From assembly GCA_002917075.1 (NCBI GenBank), contig NTMA01000014.1:496001-560000 (forward strand): 64,000 nt of DNA, in the 5' to 3' direction. Source of the DNA: Hawksworthiomyces lignivorus. Taxonomy: Eukaryota; Ascomycota; Sordariomycetes; Ophiostomatales; Ophiostomataceae. Shown here piece after piece: positions 25,169 to 36,525 of this stretch; positions within the stretch are counted from its first letter, which is position 1, and each line of letters starts with the position of its first letter. A program made the translations under genes and the position numbers. The notes under the pieces are model-generated. The model saw nothing but the letters and a program-made list of their open reading frames with translations, was not told the origin of the DNA and did no database searches.

Positions 25169-26081
25169 TTACCTTTGCAGAGAGAATGTGTCTCTATGAG
25201 GTGTCAACCCCTCACTTGAGCGGCCCCCCGCCGCCTGAACCGTTACATACAAAGGCACATTGGAAGTAGCCTGATTGAAACAAAGCGAATTAACTCCGCT
25301 GTTACACATGTTGGTGCCACTCGCTGTCGCTATCAACTGGGTTGCGCTCTCTTTGACCTTGCCAATTTCATCTTGCAGCCGCCTGAACGCCTTTTCTCTC
25401 CCTTCACCGTAGAGAAGTGGCATCTGGACATCGAAAATCCCAAACAGAGAGTACGCTTCGTCTTCTTCGCGAAGCGTGTTTCTGTCGCTTATCCACGTCA
25501 TTCGCTCTGAGACGTTGAAGCCAGAGAGGGTGCCACCCCGAAGGGCCTCGACAGGGATCTTTGTGACATCGTGGATATTCTGGAGTACTCTTGCTTCCAA
25601 GGTGCACGACGTCTCTAGAAAAGAACACTACCGACGCTGGTGCAATGAGTTCTTGCAAGGTCCACCCACGAGTGAACCACCTGCTCTTCCGAAGATCTGG
25701 CCCCCATGCTAGCCTAGTAGATGTATTTGTGGTGCCGTAGGCGAGCCTCGGAACATCTGTGAGATAAACATAGCATATGTTCGCGTCACGATACCAACGG
25801 AACATGCAATTGATAGCCTCTTGGAGTTCAGTGCTGCTGTCTTTGTTGATGCAGCACGTGTCGATCCAAAAGTGCCGCAAACCGTCGTTCCCGGCCTGAT
25901 CTCCGCAGAACTGGATCTTATTATAAGCGAGTTTATTCTTTCCCGTGCCATCCGTCGGGTCTTTAAAGCTAACCTCCTCGGCACCCCAGGTGTGCGAAAG
26001 TATTGCGTACGGTGGAGTATTGCCTCTAGGGAAATCAGTTAATCCGACTTCACCCGCATCGTCATGTTCTAAAAGACGCAT
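25169..26081 (-). pseudogene. HET-domain (heterokaryon incompatibility) gene, frameshifted
   Basis: The N-terminus reads MRLLEHDD, then PPYAILSHTWGAEEVSF, FWIDTCCINK, SRWFTRGWTLQELIAP and FFSRDVVHLGSKS, a textbook HET domain in one frame. The rest (LQNIHDVTKIPVEALRGG, DEAYSLFGIF, MPLLYGEGREKAFRRL) continues in another frame. The switch falls at about 25587, where one extra base would explain it; no intron fits. The second frame ends in TAA at 25169-25171, inside a good splice donor (GTAAGA from 25172), so further 3' exons may once have followed. HET proteins trigger cell death on fusion with an unlike strain. Either this copy is dead or the sequence has an error here. Confidence 0.8.
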
Positions 26082-26426
26082 TGTTTGGGGTAGATGGTGG
26101 GAGATGGCAGATTCATTTGTGGCTAGAAAAATGTTTTAACAACGGTAAAGGGCGATATCGAGTGCTGGGTAGTTGATAAGGATGACAGAAATGTCACATC
26201 ACTGGCAGGAAGAATGAATCTTACCATGTGCGATCCGATTATTATGGCAAGAAGTCAAGCTTGTCAACTCTAATTCGAAGAATCAAGGAATTTTGAGCAC
26301 AAGTTGCGTGTTGCCAAAGTTAGATGCGACAATTTAAATTGAGCACAGCTACCGAATTACCTAGGGAAGGCAACTAACCCCAAATCAAAAGAGACAAGGC
26401 GGGCCTGCGTTTGCACCAATGCTTAA

Positions 26427-26458
<32 letters not shown>

Positions 26459-27068
26459 GAAATGCATAAAAAGAAGCATCGATGGCTTCCAACTACAAGA
26501 TAAAATGTGTGACAAATGCAACAGTCTATATGTTATATAGAGGTAAATGTGCCTTTATGGAGGAGCATAAGCAACAAAAGACAAAGATAAACAGGTGAAG
26601 ACAGCGCTAGAAGAGAAGAATATATGAAGAGAATTCATATAGCAGGAACACACTACGTACAGCTCTAGTGCTTTGTCGCCCAATTTTGAAATGACATTAG
26701 CATGTAGCGTGTGCTATCGCGCTACGGTAACGTAGCAGCGACAACAAAGTCCTTCCTACATGGGCCTAGGGCAGGAAGGGGAAATTAGCTGCTCTGCTTT
26801 TGTTTAATTTTAATTCACAACCGATGGAATTGCAACCTCGAGATAACTGTGTTTTGATTCTGAGTCACGTCAAGTCGTAAATAACCCTCTATCGCTATAT
26901 ACATCGTAGCAATGTCTGAGCTCTCCTGTCCATTTTGTTTCTCAGCTACTTTTCTTACTTAATCTGTTGACCTGCTTGACCTGCTCGACTTATTCAAAAC
27001 CCAATCCTTTCGTCCATGAGTGAGCATCGGATGCTTTCATCGCAATCTCTACCCCTGAAACCTTCAAT
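26082..27068. promoter_or_regulatory. Divergent spacer between HET gene and surface-protein gene
   Basis: About 1 kb that must contain both promoters. A 26-T run lies at 26432-26457. A pyrimidine-rich leader and a TATA-like CTATATAC near 26895 precede the + strand gene. No gene seen. Confidence 0.5.
26432..26457. repeat. Poly-T tract (26 T)
   Basis: An uninterrupted homopolymer run in the divergent spacer. It could be an ordinary microsatellite or the tail of a retroposed copy; no such copy is recognisable beside it. Confidence 0.85.
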
Positions 27069-28025
27069 ATGCAATCCACTTTATATCTCGTCCTCGCTGC
27101 CTTCGGCTCATTCCCCCTCGCTGCTGGTCAGCTGCATACTATTGGTGTAGTCTATAGCACACCAAATACATTAATAGCGACCTCAACCTCAGCCTCAGCC
27201 TTAGACTCAGCTCCAACTTCAACCTCAACCTCATCGTTAACGGCTACTTTGTCTTCAACGACTCCATTCAAAGCGCCCATCTTAGCAACACCAGCTTCGA
27301 ACGTCCCAGCTTACAATCCTCTGGTCTTGAATACAGTCTTCACCCAACCGATAGGATGCAAAGGCGGCATCACCCAAATCGCTGCTTGGTCGACGGAGTT
27401 GTGGCAGAACGTCATCAACCCCGTGCCAACCTTGACTCTCTCGTCGTGCTATCCTAGCCAGTTCTACTACAGCGCCATAGCGACAGATGTGCTCCCCCCA
27501 TATATCGAACTGGTCTGTCCTCTTCACTGGGAAACGTATAATTTAAATGACACCTACATCATATGCTGTCCCAGGTATGTCGTTGCTGTAAATATCGCGA
27601 AGAATGTGCCCACGTACTTACTTTTTAGTGGCTATGGTCTCTACGCACCAAACTACTTTGACTCAAATCGTCCTGGACTTGGGGCTATCTGTAGTTCGAG
27701 TATCTGGGCAAGTGAGTTGATGGACATTACTAGCTATGACTCCGCAGGGATGACCACGATTATCCCCGCGACAGCAGATGAGAACGGAACTTTAGTGTTT
27801 GCGACTGCCTTTGATGGAACGGCAGCGCTATCTGTGGCCAGTCCTGCCTTGAACACCATTCCAACGACATCCACATCAATCGCATCTTCTGCTCCTACCG
27901 CATCCAGTTCGCTCGCTGCGTCCAGCAAACCTACTACATCAACCGCCGTATCCAGCGCAGCAATCACAGCTCCTTCGCTTTTTCTTCTTCTTTTATGTCT
28001 TCCTGTTCTAGGAGCGGCAGTATAA
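27069..28025 (+). CDS. GPI-anchored Ser/Thr-rich surface protein
   Basis: Join 27069-27574, 27629-28025; 300 residues. A signal peptide ends near residue 20 (ALAAFGSFPLAAGQ-type region). A Ser/Thr-rich segment follows, then a Cys-containing core with WQNVINPVPTLTLSSCYPSQ, LVCPLHWETYNLNDTY and, after splicing, CCPSGYGLYAPNYF. A second Ser/Thr/Ala-rich stalk leads to a hydrophobic C-terminus suited to GPI attachment. The 54-nt intron (27575-27628, GTATGT to TTTTAG) has no stop and is a multiple of three, so the unspliced frame is also open; the spliced form is chosen because it gives the SGYGLYAPN block I recall from related fungal proteins. It is probably cell-wall or plasma-membrane attached; the function is unknown. 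Confidence 0.8.
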   Translation: MQSTLYLVLAAFGSFPLAAGQLHTIGVVYSTPNTLIATSTSASALDSAPTSTSTSSLTATLSSTTPFKAPILATPASNVPAYNPLVLNTVFTQPIGCKGGITQIAAWSTELWQNVINPVPTLTLSSCYPSQFYYSAIATDVLPPYIELVCPLHWETYNLNDTYIICCPRYVVAVNIAKNVPTYLLFSGYGLYAPNYFDSNRPGLGAICSSSIWASELMDITSYDSAGMTTIIPATADENGTLVFATAFDGTAALSVASPALNTIPTTSTSIASSAPTASSSLAASSKPTTSTAVSSAAITAPSLFLLLLCLPVLGAAV

Positions 28026-28219
28026 CCCCCAATCTAATACGTTGCTATATACGTCTATCTTCACAGCTTCGGCCTTCACGGCGCATTTTCAGCGTCCCTT
28101 GTCTATAAGGCACTACAACTTGATAGTATCGAATCCTAGCAATGCGTCGCATCGACTCATGTAGTCGATGTTAGGCGCAAGCTCGGCATGCATTCTTGAG
28201 GCTCTTTTTGACTTAGAGA

Positions 28220-29507
28220 CTATAGACTTTGTTGCTGCGTTGCTGCATCTGACGCTGCTTCATTCAGCACCCCTTTCGCCCGCAGCGTGTCTTCTGTCCA
28301 TGTCCACAGCTTTGCAGCCAACGCTTCATCCTGCGCCAGGTCGCTTGGCTGTCCAATCTTGGCGTATGCGTCTAGGTAACTGCCGGAGCCCTCTCGGGGG
28401 AGGTCAGCGCCCCCGCCAGCCCACAGCGATGACAGCCCGCCTCGGGGCACGGAATCGACGACACCTAGTCGGAAGAGCACGCCTATGACAGCACGTCGCA
28501 TTAGTGGCGTCCCTATGGCGGTCCTGTCTCTCAATCCCGTCTTGATGATTCCTGGGTGTACCGACATGGCCCAGATCTCTTCTGGGCGCTGTGGCGCCAG
28601 CTTCTGGTCGTTTCTGCTCTCATCCCCACCATTTTCCTCTTTCTTGGGTCCATAGAGTGTATGTAGCTGCTTGGCATGCAGCACATTAGCCAACTCCGAC
28701 TGTGCATAGCGTGTCATGAGGCCCTCGGACGGGAGAGAGGTGTCTCCAAAGCTGATGCCATCCTTGGGCAGCATGTACATGTGGCCTTTAGATGTGACAT
28801 AAACGATGCGGACAGTGCAGGGCGCCTCGCCGGCGGTCGCGGCGGCAGTGGCCGTTCGTTGAAGTATAGGCAGTAGATGATAAGACAGAAGCCAGTGGGA
28901 GAGGTAGTTGGTCTGGAACAGCGGCGGCGCTGAGTGTTATTTGCCGAGAGAGACGTATTGTCCTTTTTAACAAAAAGGGCGCCAAGAGAAAAAATCTCTT
29001 TACCTGAAACTGATTCTCAAAGCCGTCAACCGTCATTTCAAAAGGCGTGCCCATGATGCCAGCATTATTTATTCTACTTTGTTAGCGGCATGCCGTCTTC
29101 TGAGATGGTTCGTTTGTGAAAGTCATACATACATACAATCCGTTCAACTTCGTCTCTTCCGCATTGAATTTTTTGGCTGCTGCAACGACACTAGCCAGGC
29201 TGCTCAAATCGAGATGCAGAAAGCGAACATCTGCATCAGAGACCGCCTGCTTAATATCTTCGATAGCCTCCCGAGCTTTTTTCTCTGATCGGCTGCCAAG
29301 GTAGACGCGAGCTCCATGGCGTGCAAGCTGCAACACGGTTTCTTTCCCGCTAGATAGAATGTTAGTCTCACGAAGTTCTAGTACATCCAGTACATGATGC
29401 AAATCGCCTTTAGTCGCCACGTACATGCCGCCATTGCCGCCCGTGACCAGATACACTTTGCCGTGGAGGTCTGGCAAAGCATCTGCGGTGAATTTGACCT
29501 TTGCCAT
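28220..29507 (-). CDS. Short-chain dehydrogenase/reductase with altered active site
   Basis: Exons on the complement: 29425-29507, 29137-29349, 29004-29073, 28220-28912; 352 residues. Splicing restores the cofactor motif TGGNGGIGKE, the block LINNAGIMG, and FENQFQTNYLSHWLL, typical of NADP-dependent fungal SDRs of the retinol-dehydrogenase-like group. The catalytic Y-x3-K is changed: the sequence reads RYAQSELANV, with GAG (Glu) where Lys is expected (near 28699). Tyr and the preceding VYVTSKG strand are kept. All four exons are otherwise open, so the gene may be expressed as an enzyme with changed or lost activity. It converges with the surface-protein gene, 194 bp away. Confidence 0.87.
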
Positions 29508-30503
29508 CCTATCAACGGTTTAAACGAGAGGAGCAGTTAGCTGTAAAAGTAATACGCTGCTAGTACTGTACCAAAGGATGCAATACGTGAAAGCCTCCGA
29601 CATTAAATAATTCAGAAGCATCTTTACATTTTTGTTCTGCGACTCCAGGTCCCATCGAGGACGAGACTCTTGTCTCTTAGTATTTATTTAGAGGGGGCAG
29701 CCAAGACGTCAAGCATCTAACTTGACTTCTTTTGTATTTTTAAAATTGCAGAGACCAGGGTAATGATTGCCTGCTCGAATCTACGCAGCAGCCCCATAAA
29801 ATATTAAGAATTGTCGACTCAAAATCTTCCGCTTTGTCTGAGGAATCATGGGCTGAAGCTTATACGTACAGGCCAATCAGATAGGGAGCAGCAATGGAGA
29901 AAGAATTAGTCAAAACATCACGGAAAGGTCAAAAACAAACAAAATTGTCATTCTAACCACGTGGCCCTCGCTATCAACATTCGTTTGATGGGATATATAC
30001 ATATAAATCACAAGAGTGCTAACACTTGAGATATATTCTGCCTGAAGCCTCTAGAACCCGCCTCGAACGCCACGATTGCATGAATACAAAATCTATTCAG
30101 TGAGTTGTTTGATCCTTGATTTCCACACATCTTTTTCGCGTTTCGCAGCGTGTAGGAATACCAAGGCCCAATCTGTACTGGTACCTTTGCACCGTTTTTA
30201 CAAAGATAACCTTTCACGCAGCCTCATCAATGCTACAGTGAGAATTTTCTGGCTTACTCTATAAGTGTCTTTGTTTTACTTTTATTTTTATTTTTATTTT
30301 TTCGAACACTTGCTAGCAACAGTCCGCAATCCGTCAATGTGTGACAATAATAGTCCATTGCCATGGAGCTGCTGTAAGACCCGGAAGGCTAAATGTTTTT
30401 ATTATTTTATTCTGTCTTTTGAAATATAATTTCTCGCACTTCTCCCGTGACAATTTCTCTCCACGTTTAGAGTGCTACACCTCGAGTCTTTTAGAAGAAC
30501 ACT
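29508..30503. other. SDR promoter and pseudogene 3' flank
   Basis: About 1 kb of AT-rich DNA between two - strand loci. No coding potential was recognised. Confidence 0.5.
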
Positions 30504-31486
30504 TCACGTCAAGCGGCCGAAAAATTTCAGCACCACCGTCTCATCTGGCGGCGCAAAGTGGCCCACACCTCTGCCAAAATAGCCCCCAGTTGCGCTCCGT
30601 CGCTATAGGTGATCTGCTCATACTGCGCGCCTTCTGGCACGGCACTCCCGGTAGTATTTTTCGTATTGGTTAGGCTCAGCACGGCTGACCATTGCTTTAG
30701 CTGTTCATAGCCGCACTGTGACCGGACCAACGTGTCGGCCAGCCCGTGGATCACCTGCATGCGTGGCCGCTTCCCCTTGTAGGACGGTAGGCATTGTACA
30801 CGTACTTGGCCCACTCCTCGGGCGTGTGTTCCAAGCCCTGTGCACAGGTCTGGTTGCTGCCGAATGGCGTGGGCGGTGACTTGGAGCCCGCAAAGCAGGC
30901 AAATGCGACTCCGGAGTAGGCGGCCCCCTCTTCAAATACGTCCGGGTACGAGCCCACCATGACGTTGGTCATCATGGCACCAGAGGAAGCGCCCATGACA
31001 AACACCTTGGAGGGGTCGCCGCCGTACTTGGATAGGGTGTAGTTGACCATGCTGATGACGCCCTGCGCGTCACCTGAGCCCCCGTGCGTCAAGGATCCGG
31101 CGTTCTGGACATCCCAGCAGTTGCTGTAATGCTGCGTTTGGGGGTAGATGATGACATATCCGATACTATCGGCATATGATGGCAGCTTGGTGCCCGAGTA
31201 CCACTCGGTAGCAGAGCCACCGCAAGGGTGGAGCTGTAGGATGAGCGCATCAGTAACATATCTATGTAGGTAAAACGGCGCATTCGCGTGGATTGCTTTA
31301 AGGAGTGGCAAGCAGCCAACTTACAGCAACTATGGTAGCTGGTTTTGCAGCGAATTTGTCAGGGACGTAGATGTACATCTAGCTCGACGTTGGATTCGCC
31401 CCAAAATCAGATACTGCCTAGAGCTTAGCTCCCAATACCGAGCCGGCCAGTAAAACCTGGCAGAGAACAGCTGTATAGAACTTCAT
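30504..31486 (-). pseudogene. CE1 acetyl-xylan/feruloyl esterase-like pseudogene
   Basis: The start ATG at 31486 opens a signal peptide (MKFYTAVLCQVLLAGSVLGA). In-frame TAG codons occur at 31420-31418 and 31381-31379, before and after DFGANPTSS. A GT-AG intron (31234-31324) follows PATIVA, then LHPCGGSATEW, IIYPQTQ, CWDVQ, VFVMGASSGAMMTNV (the Ser nucleophile, GxSxG) and YSGVAFACF. A one-base loss near 30785 shifts the frame before PSYKGKRPRMQVIHGLADT. A second shift near 30570 is needed to reach the catalytic His block GVGHFAPPDETVVLKFFG, which ends at TGA 30504. Intact relatives are secreted enzymes that remove ester groups from plant xylan. Both stops could arise from CAG to TAG, as in RIP. 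Confidence 0.85.
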
Positions 31487-33089
31487 CTTGACATAAAATG
31501 GCCCAAGATCTCTTGTAGCTCAATGAAAAAAGTTCCCTTCGAGTTTTTCTTTGTTCTCATTTTGAACAATCTGCCACCAAAGAAAGTGGCTTGCTGCTAT
31601 ATATGCCAATGCTAGATCTATCTTAAAATGCTAATGTCTGTTTCCGAAGGAAAGAAAGGCTAACCAAAGTCATTTTTTCTATTTAAGAACTCTGAAAACC
31701 TATGGACATGTCCGGTTATTCGGACATGGATATTTCGTTCCGGAGTGAGGATCAAGATTGAAGAGGCTCAAAATTTGAAATATAGATAGTCTTATTGCAT
31801 TATTAGTCCGTTGCTTCTAGCCACTGTTTAAGTAACCCAACCTTAGGAAAATAAAACAATGTTATGCGAGTACTGACAAAGTCATATCGATTATATTAGA
31901 TCCCGTTTAAGAGGCGAACACGTTGGTATTTAACCGGTCTCGGTAACTAGGCGCGGCAATAGCAGCATACGTAAACATCTGCGAAGAATTATCTCCAAGG
32001 CTATTCGGCTTCAAAAACAGAGGGCGAAAGAAAAAGAAGGCATTAACCAGGAAATGCAGCGCAAATGTCCAATAAAAAAAGAAGAATCAAAAATATCCAT
32101 GGATATAAGAGGGGGAATATGACCTACCGTAGAGATCAGTTTATAAGAGTACATTTGAGAAAGCGATATACTGAGAGACCCTTGGCTAAGACAGCATTAA
32201 CGAAAATAGCTCTTCATAATACATAAATATTATAATGCGTTGGTCAGAACTTTTTTTAATAAAAAAAAATTGTAGGGACAATTTAGGGATGAATTTTGAA
32301 GAATAGCCTTTAGCGTCAGGCATCAAAGGCATTCTTTACGACAGAGATCAGATACATTCCCTGGGTGCAGCCAGGTTACAAACCACGCCAAAAAAAAAGT
32401 AATTCTCATAAAAGCCTTGAAAAACTGTATCCGGAGCTATGACCTCACAATTTATGTTGAGTAATAATCGATTGTTTTGGAGAAAGAGTGGACGCAAGAG
32501 AGGAAGTTTAAATTCAACCTGTAGCTGCAATGCATGTGGTCCTACAAGCCCTAAAAATTCAGAGTTCCAATAAATATATCATGTACGTAGTATATCAGTC
32601 AATAACTAGTGCTTATAAAAAGGTGGCTTATGATAATCGAGGAGATGGCGTTTTGCTCTGGTATGATTACTTCTGCTTCTATGTAGCCTGCACTGCGGTT
32701 ATCATACCATCGCTAGAAATACAGATCTCTCTTTGGACTTAAAAGACTTATTTTGTTTGATTTCCTCATTCCTTCCATTTTTTTCTGTTCATTTCAACTG
32801 TACTTACATTTGTCTTAGATAATTCTAAACTGAAGCTGTTTGTTCACACTTACATCTAATCAACAACACTTTAGGTATAGTTTTTCTTGGTCTAAGCTAT
32901 TTCTGGGATCTCTGTTGAAAATCGACTCCATCTAGAAGAGTTTGTAGCGCCTCTCATTTCCTAGGCTACCTTTTTAGCTTGACAGAGTCCTAGCCCACAG
33001 CAACAGCAAGCAGATTTTATCCTAACTCGTACAATTCCCTATGATGTTCTGGCCCCTAGTTTGAAGGTGGTTTGGCTGGCATTCTAAGA
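31487..33089. other. AT-rich spacer
   Basis: About 1.6 kb between the esterase relic and the 3' end of the amino-acid transporter gene, both on the - strand. The first part is the relic's former promoter. No gene or clear repeat found; short A/T runs only. Confidence 0.5.
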
Positions 33090-34911
33090 CTAAGCATTCA
33101 GATTGAGCGGCGAGCGGCAGGAAAATGAGTTTAGCTCGGGATTTTTGAACGCGTCGATCATGCCTAGGATGAAAAACATTAGCAATGCTCTGCAAAAACA
33201 GAATCAAGCCGCTCTGCATACCTTCGACGGCAGCGTACATCCCCAGGCCGCACATAGTCAGCGCGCACAGTATATAAATGACATGCCAGATGTTGATGGC
33301 GACCTGCAGCGGACCGCCGCTAATGAAGCCGCGCATCCACCGCTGGACGGTCGTCTCGCTGCGGGTGACCTGCCCCACGGCGGGATCGAAGCCCTCGTTG
33401 GGCCGCAGAGCGTTCTTCTGTATGTCAAAGCCCAGTGCGAACAGGGGCGGCAGCGTGTATGTCAGGTTCATGAGCAGCGAGGCTGACATGACGCTGACAA
33501 AGCCGAAATAGTCAGGAATGGCGGCGGCAATAACAAAGGCAATCGCCCACCATACGGGTACGATGCAGGCGTAGAAGATCTTGCCAGTGCGGGTGATTAG
33601 TGGCGGAGCATTGAAGATATCGCCGAGGACATTGTTGTAGAGGACCTTGATGCCTATGTTGCCATAGAGGCCCGCAGCGATCAGTGCGGCAATTAGCGTG
33701 ATCATGTTTCCGACCGTCTGCCAGGCGTAGTTGCTGACGCCCTGGTAGCTGGGGTTGAAGCTGTACTGGCCCTGGAAGTGGTAGACGTAGCACCCGTAGA
33801 CGAGATAGACGGTGTAGATGAAAAACTGTGCGCCCCACATAGCCTTGATAAAGTCGCGCGGCCGCCGCATCTCGGCCATGAACTCGACAAAGAGCTGCAC
33901 GCCGGCATAGCCTAGCACACCCGAGAGTAGGCCGTTGATGGAACCGATGAGGCCATTGGGCGGCAGGTTGTTATAGTGCATAATTGGGGGGTAGTTGCCT
34001 TCATCGTCAGGCGTAATGGTAGTCGGGTCCACGGCGCTCCCGGCCGATCCCAGCACGGAGATGGAGTAGTTAGGTGGCGAGTGAGCCATGACGCCCATGG
34101 TGATGAAGATGACCAGAAGGTTCAGCCAGACGGCGCAGTTGGCCACCCATCCGTAGGCCTTGAGCGTCCGGATCTGTGTGAAGAAGAAGCCGACGCAGAC
34201 AAAGATGACGGGGCAGACAGCGTAGCAAAGGCGGAACTTGGAGACTTGTGAGATGTTCTCGCCGTACTGGATAGTGACTTGACCAAGAATAAGAAGCAAC
34301 CCAAGCGCCTGCATAAAATTGGTAATGTAGCGGACCGTCTGGCCCCAGGCCCGGAAGCCGAGATCGCCGTAGTTCTTAGCCGGAAATTCGTAACTATCGA
34401 CGCCCATAAAGACGCGCCAGATCAGGTAGCCCGAGTACCCCGTGAAGAAGCCAAAGATGGTATAAAAAGCGATGCCCGGTCCCCAGCCCAGCGTGCCCAT
34501 CGCAAACCCGACGCCGTACGGACCAAGGATATCTGTAGTAATCAGGTAGAAGCAGGCGCCCCAAGACGCTGTCCGGAAAGCGCGGCTCGCATTCGTCCAC
34601 TCCTCATCCGAGATCTCGAGCCTGTGTGCGACATTCGCGTAGTCTGCCCCAGTAAGCTGAGGGGCTGCAAGCGCGCCATTGTTTTCATGGTGCTGTTTCT
34701 TCTTGCCGCTCAGCACTTCGCGCCAGTTCGTGCCGGGACTCTCATACGATGTCTCTTCCTCTCGCGTCTTCTGCGCGTAATGGAAGTATTCCTCGAACGT
34801 GATGTCTGGGTCGTGCAGCTTGCGGGCCTGTGGCCTGATGTACGTGCCCGATTGGATGGGGGCCGAAACCACAGCTAGGTCTGGAGCGGGAGGGCTAGAC
34901 TTTTTCTCCAT
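33090..34911 (-). CDS. Amino-acid transporter, Aa_trans (neutral amino-acid permease) family
   Basis: Exons on the complement: 33222-34911 and 33090-33163, intron 33164-33221 (58 nt, branch TGCTAATG); 587 residues. The unspliced frame would run on to 33022 with an unrelated tail; splicing gives the family ending EGMIDAFKNPELNSFSCRSP. A hydrophilic N-terminus of about 150 residues, containing DPDITFEEYFHYA and ISDEEW, precedes about eleven membrane segments, beginning with ASWGACFYLITTDILGPYG and including LGYAGVQLFVEFMAEMRRPRD. The start at 34911 is the first ATG with a plausible N-terminus; upstream codons of the open frame look like leader sequence. It probably acts as a plasma-membrane H+-coupled importer, as does Neurospora mtr. 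Confidence 0.9.
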
Positions 34912-36525
34912 GTTGGACTCTCGGCAGCAAAAAGGGAGAGGTCTGGATAAGTAGGTTGGGCGGTGAACAGGTGCATTAGAGAAACCGTAGCGGACATTCC
35001 ACGGCAGGGGAACAAGAAAAAGGAAGGGGGGAGAATAGCAAATATAGCAATCATCTACGCCGGCTAAAGGGTAACGTATTTCTGGACATGCGACTTGAAG
35101 CGACCTTCCTCTTCTAGATATGATGAGCAGCCGGAGGATCACACTTTAGCTGCCAATCATACTTCGGAATTTACGTGCTGGTTGCTTGTGTCCGTTGATA
35201 TGTTTCTGTGCATGTGGCTGTGGACCGATTGTCTCGCCAATGACCATAGCTCCTAAGCTGTTATGCTTATGTTTTTTACGGTACCAAGTGTCTTGCCTTT
35301 ATCCATCCCCTTGGTATGATCTTCATGGAAGCTGCCATGTGGCTATTAAAGTTTACTATTCAATAATCCGTGCATATAGTTTTACTTGGACCCGAGAGCA
35401 ACGGAGCGCGGCTAATAAGTTTCGTTGAACAGGTTCACCACGCTGTACGCCGTAAGCAGTATAAATACCAAGCACCCAGGTCGGGTAATCAGCGCGGTAT
35501 GTCAGCTTGGCAGGGCAGTTGAAGATCTAGCCGGTGCTCCCGGAAACGTCCTCAACTAGTTAGCTTGCGGCTCCACTCTTGCTAGCGAAGCTACCCCAGA
35601 TGCCAAGGGTTGGCATGGCATTGCTTAGCTGTTTAGGGAAGCTTGCTACCTAACTTATCAGCTGGACAATGGATAACCCACGCTCTGGTCCTCTGATCTC
35701 CAGAAACACCGCATTAAAATCACCAAAGGACCACTATCAGCCGTTGCCGCTCTCCTAATAGTGGCGGATATGTTTTGGAGCTTGGGGGAGTTGAAGCTTT
35801 CAAATCCCGTCGGCGTTTAACACAGGAAGTAATAAAATCTGATAGTCGGCCCAAGATTCTGCCGACTCGTCCTGGACGTAACATGGAGGACCAACCAGCG
35901 ATGGTGGCAATGAAGAACTGTGGCTTTGGGTTCCGTTTCTTGTTTTGCATCTTGTAATTGCTATTATCAGGGTTCGCTAGTTATGTAACTAATTTTCGTT
36001 ATCAACTCTGTTAGCACACACATATGTACACAACGTGTACAAAGCATCGCAGACAGGTGATAGATGTCAACACAGAGTCGCAAACGTAGCATGATCAGTT
36101 GCTGGTTGTTGAAGATATACAAGTGGAGGCTCAAAGCAAGGCAAACTCTTCTCTTTTTGGGGAGTGAAGCCACGGCGCTTTACAACAGAGCGGGCCTTGC
36201 CGCCATGAAGGAGTGTAAAATGCATGGAATATGTGCGCTGGCAACCTATCAGATACGAATTTTTTTTTTGGAAATATGAGTCACATTTGGACTTTCAAGC
36301 TATTCGTACGGAGTAGTATTGTAACAGTCCCCAATTAAGATTAGAAATGTCATATCGCTCCGGAGTTGCAAGGAAACTCGTTTCGATGCCAAAAAGCGAT
36401 ATTATCACGGAGCCAATTTTATTCCTGAATAGCCAGAAATCACAATTTCAGGTTGCAGTATCGAAGCGAGACACATACCTGACTTGTTCTTTATTATTAA
36501 ACAAAAGACGAAATAATACAGAACT
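34912..36525. other. Spacer: transporter promoter and NACHT-gene 3' flank
   Basis: About 1.6 kb. The part next to 34912 should be the transporter promoter. Short frames at 35720-35957 on both strands have no recognisable features. No repeat with clear ends was seen. Confidence 0.5.

Noticed and set aside
33976..34878. Long + strand frames opposite the Aa_trans gene
   Set aside because: They are shadows of the transporter exon.
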